Below are positions 35,024 through 42,183 of a stretch of DNA of 64,000 nucleotides, piece by piece (within the stretch, counting starts at the first letter, position 1; every line of letters begins with the position of its first letter). The DNA lies in assembly GCA_016841625.1 (NCBI GenBank), contig JAENYU010000010.1, positions 29,428 through 93,427 of the forward strand, written 5' to 3'. The notes below the pieces were generated by a model. That model was not told where the DNA came from, did not search any database, and worked only from the letters and a program-made list of their open reading frames with translations. The translations under genes and the position numbers were made by a program. The DNA is from Methanobacteriota archaeon (lineage in GTDB: Archaea; Halobacteriota; Methanosarcinia; Methanosarcinales; Methanosarcinaceae).

Positions 35024-35080
35024 GCATTCATCTCCCACCTGCCAGCCTTCGGCTGTCGAGGAAGGAGTCTTCTGCTTTTA
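35024..35080 (-). repeat. Second TnpB-type end, remnant or left end
   Basis: Upstream of tnpB, the minus strand has GCAGAAGACTCCTTCCTCG, a CCGAAGG loop and GGTGGGAGATGAAT. This parallels the right-end block at 33735-33790 in order and orientation, and the two form a diverged direct repeat around tnpB. It is most simply the right end of an older, now lost, TnpB element. Confidence 0.55.
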
Positions 35081-35151
35081 AAGATAAAAAAAGTAGTTTG
35101 AAAGGGTGATTTTAAAAACGGATTCCTGTTTTCAGAGCCTTTTACAGCATT

Positions 35152-36426
35152 TTATCCCAGCGTACAGGCCGTAACTTCCCCGCTTAGATTGCTTTTCAGC
35201 ATCTTGAGAGCTGTTTCGAAGTCGTCGGTCTGCCCGAGCACCCACATCAGCTTTACCAGGGAGGTTTCGGGAAGGGTATCTTCACCTTCGATTGCGCCTG
35301 CTTTCAGGATGTCTCGGCCCGTATCATAGACGCGGTCGCAGACCCTACCGTTCAGGCACTGGGTGGTGATTATGATGGGAATTTTTGCGGCGACAGCTTT
35401 CTGAATATTGGGGATCCATTTTGTGGAGACATGCCCGAGCCCTGTGCCTTCTATGACCAGGCCTCTGTAGCCTGCGTTTATGTAGTGCTCGAGAACCGCC
35501 GGGTCAGCGCCGGGGATGAACTTGACAATGGCGCACTTCGACTCCATGCCGGGTTTGAACTGCAGGGTTTTTTCTCCTCGTTTCGTGTAGTCGATAAGGG
35601 TTTTGATTTCCCTGGTCTCGTAGTCGACTGTCCCTATGGGCAGGGAGTTTACGGACTTGAAGGCATCCCTTCGGGAGCTGTGCATTTTCCGGACTTTTGC
35701 GGCGCGGTGGATTTCGCAGTACTCGTCCGAAGTCGTGCCGTGCATGACCACCGAGACTTCGGCAATGTCGCTTACCGCAACGCAGGCTGCGCAGATGGCG
35801 TTCATGGCGTTGTCGCTGCTGGGGCGGTCGGCACTTCTCTGGGAGCCCACAAAAACGATCGGGACCGGGGTGTCAATCATGAAAGAAAGGGCGGCTGCCG
35901 AGTACATCATGGTGTCCGTCCCGTGGGTCACTATGATCCCTTCGGCTCCGGCTTTGATTTCTTCAACCACGGCTTTTGCAAGGTTTTGCCAGGACTCCTG
36001 ATCCATATTCTCGGAAAGGATGCTTGAAATCACCCTGCCCTTGAAATCCGCAATTTCCTTCAGTTCGGGGATTGCGGTGAGGATGTCGTCTGCGGTGAAC
36101 TGTGAGGACACGGCCCCTGTCCGGTAGTCGATCTTGCTTGCAATGGTCCCGCCAGTGGAGAGGATTGCAACTTTCGGGAGTTTGCCGGACCTTGAAGCCG
36201 CTTCTTCAGCTCTGGGTTTGCATTCTTTGACCCCGGCTTTATTGGCATCTTTTTCTCTCTCTTCGCTTTCCAGAAGGGTAATCCGGACTTCATCCACGGA
36301 GAAACCCGCATTGTAGCCGCTCTTCATTTTTAATGCAACGTACCCTTCCATGGAAGGCATAACCTTGCCTTCATACACCGTTCCGTTCTTTTCTATGCGT
36401 ACCCGGTCGCCCTGTTTGAATTCCAT
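35152..36426 (-). CDS. gatD: Glutamyl-tRNA(Gln) amidotransferase subunit D
   Basis: The asparaginase-like subunit of the archaeal GatDE, which converts Glu-tRNA(Gln) to Gln-tRNA(Gln). It hydrolyses glutamine to supply ammonia. Its 424 residues include the N-terminal GatD beta-barrel (about 1-75, [20 protein letters not shown]), then [21 protein letters not shown] (nucleophilic Thr) and [19 protein letters not shown] (second Thr, Asp). The N-terminal extension separates it from plain L-asparaginases. The ATG follows AAAAGGGACC. Its partner gatE is not in the window. Confidence 0.94.
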   Translation of the reverse strand: MEFKQGDRVRIEKNGTVYEGKVMPSMEGYVALKMKSGYNAGFSVDEVRITLLESEEREKDANKAGVKECKPRAEEAASRSGKLPKVAILSTGGTIASKIDYRTGAVSSQFTADDILTAIPELKEIADFKGRVISSILSENMDQESWQNLAKAVVEEIKAGAEGIIVTHGTDTMMYSAAALSFMIDTPVPIVFVGSQRSADRPSSDNAMNAICAACVAVSDIAEVSVVMHGTTSDEYCEIHRAAKVRKMHSSRRDAFKSVNSLPIGTVDYETREIKTLIDYTKRGEKTLQFKPGMESKCAIVKFIPGADPAVLEHYINAGYRGLVIEGTGLGHVSTKWIPNIQKAVAAKIPIIITTQCLNGRVCDRVYDTGRDILKAGAIEGEDTLPETSLVKLMWVLGQTDDFETALKMLKSNLSGEVTACTLG

Positions 36427-36584
36427 GATTGGTCCCTTTTTCTGAGTTTTGAAATATCGTGATCGTGATGTTTTTGCGTGACATTATGAAGTTTAATTCC
36501 TGAATTATTCATTCCTGAATTTTTCATACCTAAGAGGTCAACGTACTATTAAAAAGTTAATTGAAGGGAAAAGTTAGTTGAAAG

Positions 36585-36680
36585 CTGTTTTGCACTCGGC
36601 CTTTTCCTTACACTCAGTTTATCCTTCACTCTCAGCCTTTCCTGCACCCTCGGTCTTTCCTTCCCACTCAGTCTTTCCTG
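36585..36680. repeat. About 17-bp degenerate repeat at the argH 3' end
   Basis: Variants of CACTCAGTCTTTCCT recur at least five times (near 36594, 36612, 36630, 36648 and 36666). The last lies across the stop codon of argH. Read on the minus strand they are copies of the final argH codons GAGTACAGGAAAGACTGA. Confidence 0.75.
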
Positions 36681-38143
36681 TACTCTTCCACCACCCCTAG
36701 CAGGGTCTCGAAAGCTGAGTCTATGGAGTCTTTCAGGGTTATGATTTCCTGGAAATTGAACTCGGTTTCGGCATTTCTTTTTGAGAGGTAGCGCTCCATT
36801 TCTTCGGGAGCCGGGCCTCCGGTTACTTTCCGCTTTTCGATGTTCGAAACCGGATCGAGGGCTTCAAGTACCATTTTGTTTGTCAACCCCCTGCCCGAGA
36901 GGGGCTCCCCGAGCACGACTTCGGCCACGGAGTCTATCTTTTCCAGGGTGGGAGTTTCCCCTTCCCGGGCCAGCACTCCTACAAGCTGGTGGGCGGTCCT
37001 GAAAGGAATCCCGGTTTCCCGGACAAAGGTGTCCGCAAGCTCGGTGGCGGTGGTAAACCCTGTGACCGACTGGGCTGCGAGTATCTCGGGGTGGACTTTC
37101 AGGGTCTTGACCATGCCTTCCATTACCCTGACCGAGGCCCTTACGGTTTCCACGGAGCGCCAGATGTTCGGGGTTGCTTCTTGCAGGTCCCGGTTGTAGC
37201 TCAGGGGAAGAGCCTTGCAGATCGAGAGCAGGGTCATGAGAGCCCCGACCGCTACGCCTGTTTTCCCGCGCATGAGTTCGGCAGTGTCCGGGTTTTTCTT
37301 CTGGGGCATGATTGAGGAGGTGGAGGCGTAGGTGTCGTCCAGTTCGATATAGTTGAATTCGGAAGAGGACCAGATCACCAGTTCCTCGGCAGTCCTGCTC
37401 AGATTTATCATGAGGTTTGCAAACACCGAGGCGCACTCAATGAGGAAGTCCCTGCTGCTGACAGCGTCCATGGAATTTTCCAGCATGCCGGCAAAGCCCA
37501 GGAGTTCCCGGGTCCGCTTCCGGTTGAGGTCAAAGCCCGTTGACGCAAAAGCCGCAGCTCCCAGGGGGCAGAGGTTGACCCTTGAAAAAGCGTCCAGCAC
37601 CCGGTCAAAGTCCCTGCCAAGCGCTGCTTCATGGGCGCAGAGGTGGTGGGCCAGGGTCGTCGGCTGGGCGTGCTGCAGGTGGGTAAAGCCGGGCATGAGG
37701 GTATTTGCGTGCTTTTCGGCAAGGACGAGAAGAGTCTTCCTGAGGGCCAGCAGCTCCTCGAGCAGCCCCAGCAGTTCCTCCCTGAGGGTCAGCCTGATGC
37801 AGGTCGCAACCTCGTCGTTCCTGGAGCGCCCTGAGTGCATCCTGCCGCCCACGTCTTCCCCCACCATATCGATCAGCCGGGACTCAAGAGAGATGTGAAT
37901 GTCTTCATAGCTGAAATCAAGCTTTTCCATGCCCTCTTCCCTTATCTTCAAAAGCCCGTCCAGGATTTTGCCGCAGTCCTCTGCCTCGATGATTCCCTGT
38001 TCCTTCAGCATTACGGTATGGGCAAGGTCCACCGCGATATCCGCGTCAAAAATCCACCTGTCAGCCTCCATGGAAGAGGTGTAGCGCAAAATTTCCTCGT
38101 CCGGGGCTGCTTCTAACCTGCCTCTGCGTAAAATATTACTCAT
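36668..38143 (-). CDS. argH: Argininosuccinate lyase
   Basis: The last enzyme of arginine synthesis, splitting argininosuccinate into arginine and fumarate. Its 491 residues show HTVMLKEQGIIEAEDC, the SGRSRNDEVATCIRL signature, GFTHLQHAQPTT and the fumarase/aspartase-superfamily signature SSIMPQKKNPD. The start is the ATG at 38143, preceded by AGAGGGATCCC. The frame from 38224 runs upstream through a repeat-like stretch without an SD. It stands alone, with no other arginine gene nearby. Confidence 0.96.
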   Translation of the reverse strand: MSNILRRGRLEAAPDEEILRYTSSMEADRWIFDADIAVDLAHTVMLKEQGIIEAEDCGKILDGLLKIREEGMEKLDFSYEDIHISLESRLIDMVGEDVGGRMHSGRSRNDEVATCIRLTLREELLGLLEELLALRKTLLVLAEKHANTLMPGFTHLQHAQPTTLAHHLCAHEAALGRDFDRVLDAFSRVNLCPLGAAAFASTGFDLNRKRTRELLGFAGMLENSMDAVSSRDFLIECASVFANLMINLSRTAEELVIWSSSEFNYIELDDTYASTSSIMPQKKNPDTAELMRGKTGVAVGALMTLLSICKALPLSYNRDLQEATPNIWRSVETVRASVRVMEGMVKTLKVHPEILAAQSVTGFTTATELADTFVRETGIPFRTAHQLVGVLAREGETPTLEKIDSVAEVVLGEPLSGRGLTNKMVLEALDPVSNIEKRKVTGGPAPEEMERYLSKRNAETEFNFQEIITLKDSIDSAFETLLGVVEEYRKD

Positions 38144-38513
38144 TGGGATCCCTCTATATTTATGAAATGAATCTTTGTGAATAGTCTGTGTGATGTGAGT
38201 TTTTATGAATGGTCTGTGTCCCACGAATTTGTACGAATGATCTGTATGATACTAATTTGTATAATATGACTTTAGACTTCAATGTGATTTTAAAATTTTA
38301 CTGCCTGTTTAGCAAATAGGCTGGATACTCAAAAACCTGTAGCGTGGTATTGCTCCAAACGCTTAAATATGAATCGCTTTCCCTGATTTGCTGTATTTTT
38401 AAAGACTTTTCTGTTTATTTTTCATAAGTGTCGTCATGAGCATTTTCCGACCCTTTAAATATTCCCAAATCTTGCAAAAAAGCTAATCAGGAATTAAAGC
38501 ATAAAATTAAGTG
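38144..38513. other. Divergent spacer between argH and the methyltransferase gene
   Basis: The argH-proximal part holds variants of GAATGGTCTGTGT (about 38170-38260), a weak repeat. A good archaeal TATA box, CTTTAAATAT (38452-38461), lies about 55 bases before the methyltransferase ATG. No gene was recognised. Confidence 0.5.
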
Positions 38514-39113
38514 ATGTCCGTAGCCGCAAAGTACAACAGAATGTCTGCAGTCTACGATTTAATGGAATCTCCCATGGAATTCTTTTTTTACAGCAAATGG
38601 CGAAAAGAAGCCCTTTCGGGCTTAAAGGGGATGGTTCTGGAAGTAGGGGTAGGGACAGGAAAGAATCTAAAGTACTATCCTGAGGACTGCTCGGTCATGG
38701 CCATCGACAACAGTGAGGGAATGCTCGAAAAAGCAAGGGAAAAAGGCAAAGGCATGAAAAACGTGACCTTACTCCTGATGGACGCCGAGCACCTGGAATT
38801 CCCGGACAACAGTTTTGACTACGTGATAACAACTTTTGTCCTCTGCTCCATTCCTGACCCCATAAAAGCCCTCAGGGAAATGAAAAGGGTCCTGAAACCC
38901 GAAGGGGAGATGATAAACCTGGAACATATGAGGAGTAACAACCGCTGGATTGCCGCCTATGAAGATTTCATCAACCCTATTTCGGTTGCTCTGACAGGTA
39001 TCAACGTGAACCGGAAGACCGTGGAAAATATAGGAAAGGCGGGGTTTAATATAAAGGATGTAAAAAACCTGGCTTTCAAGGATATTTTCAGGAAGATCCG
39101 GTCGAAACAGTGA
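38514..39113 (+). CDS. Class I SAM-dependent methyltransferase (UbiE/COQ5-like)
   Basis: A 199-residue Rossmann methyltransferase. The SAM loop is MVLEVGVGTGKNLKYYP, followed by MAIDNSEGMLEKA, LLLMDAEHLEFPDNSFDYVITTFVLCSIPDPIKAL and RVLKPEGEMINLEHMRS. These are UbiE-like features. The target may be a lipid or quinone-like molecule, or a small metabolite. It is followed after 190 bases by an ABC1/UbiB-type kinase gene on the same strand. UbiE and UbiB relatives act together in isoprenoid-quinone synthesis, so methanophenazine-related chemistry is a tempting but unproven idea. Confidence 0.8.
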   Translation: MSVAAKYNRMSAVYDLMESPMEFFFYSKWRKEALSGLKGMVLEVGVGTGKNLKYYPEDCSVMAIDNSEGMLEKAREKGKGMKNVTLLLMDAEHLEFPDNSFDYVITTFVLCSIPDPIKALREMKRVLKPEGEMINLEHMRSNNRWIAAYEDFINPISVALTGINVNRKTVENIGKAGFNIKDVKNLAFKDIFRKIRSKQ

Positions 39114-39300
39114 AAGGTTCGAGTGCCTCCTAAACTTCGCAAAGTCGGTTCATCTCAATTTTTGTCCCGGTATGCCGCAGTGCCTCCGGCTAAAGTAGAA
39201 TTCCGGCTACTCCCTGAATTTTGTAAGTGGTTAAGGGATTAAAAGATCAAATTTATTTCAAAGATATCCTATTAAACAATAACAACTAACTCCTAAATGG

Positions 39301-40956
39301 ATGCTGGGGAAAACAAGGCGCTATTTTCAGGTTTTACGGGTTTTATTAAAGTACAACCTGCTGCCCGAGCTGTACAGGGACCTCCGTGCGGACTATATTT
39401 CGAGGCCCGAATGCACATGCGCTTATGACAAGGAAAACCTCGAAACTGCAAAGAAGCTCAGACAGGCGTTCGAGGAACTGGGGCCCACCTTTGTCAAGAT
39501 GGGGCAGACCATGAGCAAGCGCCCGGACCTTGTACCCCCGGCTTATGTCATGGAGATGATGAAGCTCCAGGACAAAGTCAACCCTATTTCTTTTGAGGAG
39601 ATGACGGATTCCCTGGACCTGGCCTGCATCTGTGAGTATGACCCTCCGGAACTTCGGAAAAAGAAAAAGAGCCGGCAAGAAATTGAAGCTTCCGGGAAGA
39701 GGAGGAGCCAGGCTTTCATTGAAATTTTTGACAGCTTTGATACCACGCCCATTGCGAGCGGTTCCATTGCCCAGGTCTACAGGGGGGTCATGAACGGAGA
39801 GCCCGTGGCGGTGAAAATACTTCGCCCGAACCTTATTGACAGTATCAACACGGACCTTGCAATCGTGGACGATTTCAAGCCCATCGTAAAGAGGCTGCTC
39901 GGGATCGGAAAAAACTTTGACATAGACGCATTTCTTGAAGAGATCCGGGACATGCTCACCCGGGAAGTGGACCTCAGGATCGAAGCCATGAACATGCGGC
40001 GTTTCGAGGACAATTTCAAGAACGTTAAAAAGGTCGGGGTCCCGAAGATCTATCCCGATTACTGCTCTGCAAACGTGCTCACCATGGAATTCATCAAGGG
40101 CGTCCAGATAAAGGACGTAATTGACATGCCCGTTCCCCAGAGCAAGAAGTCCGACTATACGAGGACAATCACCAAAAGCTACCTCAAGCAGGTCTATATC
40201 GACGGCTTCTACCACGCCGACCCTCACGGGGGCAACATGCTGGCACAGGAGGACGACATTGTTGCCTTCATTGATTTTGGGGCTGTGGGAAGCATTGATG
40301 ACGAACTAAAGCGGAACATGCTGGAGTTTTACTACGCGGTCAACAACCGGGACGTGGAAGGGGCTACGGAAGGTTTCCTGAAAATCGGGAAGGCAAAGTC
40401 AGGGGATGTGGACCTGCGCAGGCTCAAGAAGGATATGGATGACCTTATCGCAAGCCAGAACTACGGGCTTGAAGGCAGGCAGAGCGACAACTATGCAAAA
40501 CTCGGGATGAAATACGACATCAAGCTCCCCGGGGAGTTCTCAACCCTCCAGCGGGCAATCCTCCTGATCGAGGGGGTCTGCCTGGAACTCGACCCACGCT
40601 ATAAAATCCAGACCATTGCGATTCCCGTTTTGATGGACGCCTACAAGAAGCTAAGCACTCCAAAGGGAGCTGGCATCCATATCGAACTTTCCACCGAGCC
40701 CCGGGATGAGAAGGCCGAGATCAGGGCTGCTGTCCGGGAACTGGCTGACAGGATGGGGGAAATGGGGGACCGGCTTATGGAAGGACAGGAGAAAGAAAAG
40801 AAATCAGGGGGCTTTTCAAGGGAATTTTATCTTACCGGCCTGTTGATCCTCTCAACCTATATCCTGCTAAGGGGAGATGCTTTTGCCTGGGTGGGGGCAG
40901 CCGGGTTTGCAGGGGCGCTTCTCATCTGGCTGCTTGCTGTGCTTCGGGCAGATTGA
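39301..40956 (+). CDS. ABC1/UbiB (AarF) family atypical protein kinase-like protein
   Basis: A membrane-associated member of the ABC1/ADCK/UbiB family, 551 residues. The family-specific KxGQ segment is seen as FVKMGQTMSKRPDLVP (about 64-79). Kinase-like elements follow: IASGSIAQVYRG (Gly-rich loop), VAVKILRP (Lys), YIDGFYHADPHGGNML (catalytic loop) and AFIDFGAVGSI (metal Asp). Two hydrophobic segments close the protein (about 510-527 and 530-548). Residues about 118-140 carry an unusual basic stretch, KKKKSRQEIEASGKRRS. In bacteria and mitochondria these proteins support ubiquinone synthesis and lipid extraction. Methanosarcinales lack ubiquinone but use methanophenazine. Confidence 0.88.
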   Translation: MLGKTRRYFQVLRVLLKYNLLPELYRDLRADYISRPECTCAYDKENLETAKKLRQAFEELGPTFVKMGQTMSKRPDLVPPAYVMEMMKLQDKVNPISFEEMTDSLDLACICEYDPPELRKKKKSRQEIEASGKRRSQAFIEIFDSFDTTPIASGSIAQVYRGVMNGEPVAVKILRPNLIDSINTDLAIVDDFKPIVKRLLGIGKNFDIDAFLEEIRDMLTREVDLRIEAMNMRRFEDNFKNVKKVGVPKIYPDYCSANVLTMEFIKGVQIKDVIDMPVPQSKKSDYTRTITKSYLKQVYIDGFYHADPHGGNMLAQEDDIVAFIDFGAVGSIDDELKRNMLEFYYAVNNRDVEGATEGFLKIGKAKSGDVDLRRLKKDMDDLIASQNYGLEGRQSDNYAKLGMKYDIKLPGEFSTLQRAILLIEGVCLELDPRYKIQTIAIPVLMDAYKKLSTPKGAGIHIELSTEPRDEKAEIRAAVRELADRMGEMGDRLMEGQEKEKKSGGFSREFYLTGLLILSTYILLRGDAFAWVGAAGFAGALLIWLLAVLRAD

Positions 40957-41133
40957 AATAGCTGGTAATGAAGGTCGGTTGTAAAGGTTATTGGGCTGTA
41001 AAAGTTAATTGAAAATTCCGGTAAAAAAGCTCTAATAAAAGGGAATATAAAATAAACGTATAAAAACGCCTATAAATTAATTATAATTAGTGGGATTAAA
41101 AACCTGAATCCATTAATGGGGGTAAATTCCCTG

Positions 41134-41337
41134 GTGCGGGAAACCATAAAAATAGAAGGTATGGCATGCAATCACTGCGTCATGCGAGTCGGGAGAGCTA
41201 TTGCTTCCGTGAAAGGGGTAACGGAAGTGGATGTAAACCTTGAGAAAAAAGAGGCAGTTGTGGATTTCGAGGGGGATAAAACGGATCTGGGAGAAATCAA
41301 AGCTGTTGTCCGGGAAGCGGGGTATGAACCTGCCTGA
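41134..41337 (+). CDS. HMA-domain copper chaperone (first of three)
   Basis: A 67-residue single HMA fold, as in CopZ, which carries Cu(I) to a P-type ATPase. The metal site is GMACNHC, followed by the VRVGRAIASVKGV helix and the C-terminal VREAGYEP. I prefer the GTG at 41134, ten bases after the SD GGGGGT, because it gives the same length as its neighbours. The ATG at 41116 overlaps the SD. It precedes two further HMA genes and CopA. Confidence 0.8.
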   Translation: MRETIKIEGMACNHCVMRVGRAIASVKGVTEVDVNLEKKEAVVDFEGDKTDLGEIKAVVREAGYEPA

Positions 41338-41363
41338 AACTGGGATGGTATATATATTTAGTT

Positions 41364-41463
41364 TGTGAATATATATTGCTGGTTGTGAGTATATATTTCT
41401 GGTTGTGAATATATATTGCTGGCTGTGAATATATATTGCTGGCTGTGAATATATATTGCTGGT
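41364..41463. repeat. 20-bp tandem repeat with TATA cores, five copies
   Basis: TGTGAATATATATTGCTGGT recurs exactly every 20 bases from 41364 to 41463, with one copy slightly diverged. Each unit contains ATATATAT. The array lies between the first and second HMA genes, about 95 bases before the second. Confidence 0.95.
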
Positions 41464-41557
41464 TGTATTCTTGATTTACATTGTTGACTTATTGATTTAC
41501 ATTCTTGATTTATTGATCCATTCTTGACTATTAATTATTTCAAAGGAGGTTTGAACC

Positions 41558-41764
41558 ATTACTCAGGAAACCATAAAAGTTGAAGGCATGTCCTGCGGGC
41601 ACTGCGTCTTGGCAGTCAAAAGAGGAATTGAAGCTGTAGAAGGCGTGAAAGAAGCTACTGTAAGCCTTGAGGATAAACAGGCAGTTGTTGACTACGACGA
41701 AAAGAAGGCGAAACTTGAAGATATCAAGGCTGCTGTTCGGAAAGCCGGATATGAACCTGTATGA
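41558..41764 (+). CDS. HMA-domain copper chaperone (second of three), probable ATT start
   Basis: A 68-residue HMA protein, read directly, with metal site GMSCGHC, AVKRGIEAVEGVKEATVSLE and IKAAVRKAGYEPV. No ATG, GTG or TTG lies in frame between the upstream TGA (41552) and the HMA motif. The first ATG (41585) is the Met of the metal loop and would remove the first strand. An ideal SD, AAAGGAGGT, lies eight bases before ATT (41558), so ATT is the probable initiator. The reading TQETIKVEGMSC is parallel to its neighbour's RETIKIEGMAC. Confidence 0.75.
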   Translation: MTQETIKVEGMSCGHCVLAVKRGIEAVEGVKEATVSLEDKQAVVDYDEKKAKLEDIKAAVRKAGYEPV

Positions 41765-41907
41765 CTTATTTTATTCTTGAAGTCTGAAACGGTTTGTACA
41801 ACAGTGGGAGCATCTGGACAGAATCATTATATACGAATAAGTGCAGATTTTTATATACAGGGAAACGCAAGCGTGTGTTTAACTGCTGATGCTTTGGGGG
41901 TGAAAAC

Positions 41908-42111
41908 ATCAGGGAGACAACACTGATCGTGGATGACATGGTCTGCAGATACTGCAAGAACATGGTCACCAGACTCGTTAGCTCTATCAACGGAGTTTCT
42001 CGTGTAAACATAAATGTTCCGGACAGGACTGTAAATGTGACCTACGACAGCCAGAAAACCGATGAATACGTCATAAAAGTTACCCTGCTAGAAGCCGGGT
42101 ACAGGCTGTAA
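41908..42111 (+). CDS. HMA-domain copper chaperone (third of three), probable ATC start
   Basis: An HMA-like protein of 67 residues with metal site DDMVCRYCKN and the C-terminal VTLLEAGYRL. The strong SD GGGGGTGA (41896-41903) ends four bases before ATC (41908). Starting there gives RETTLIVDDMVCRYC, in line with the neighbours. GTG at 41929 is the only canonical start but lies 25 bases from the SD and removes the first strand. An in-frame TGA at 41887 excludes a longer form. The loop is CRYC where the others have CNHC or CGHC, so it may be a diverged member. Confidence 0.65.
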   Translation: MRETTLIVDDMVCRYCKNMVTRLVSSINGVSRVNINVPDRTVNVTYDSQKTDEYVIKVTLLEAGYRL

Positions 42112-42183
42112 TCGATTCAGAAGCCGGAGACATGGCTGGGTGTCCTTCCAGAGATTGCAGGTTCAGGAGCAGGCGGCATTTCA

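Noticed and set aside
41364-41463. Possible replication origin iterons
   Set aside because: The 20-bp repeats are regular, but no Orc1/Cdc6 gene or origin-box pattern is nearby. The setting is within a copper gene cluster.
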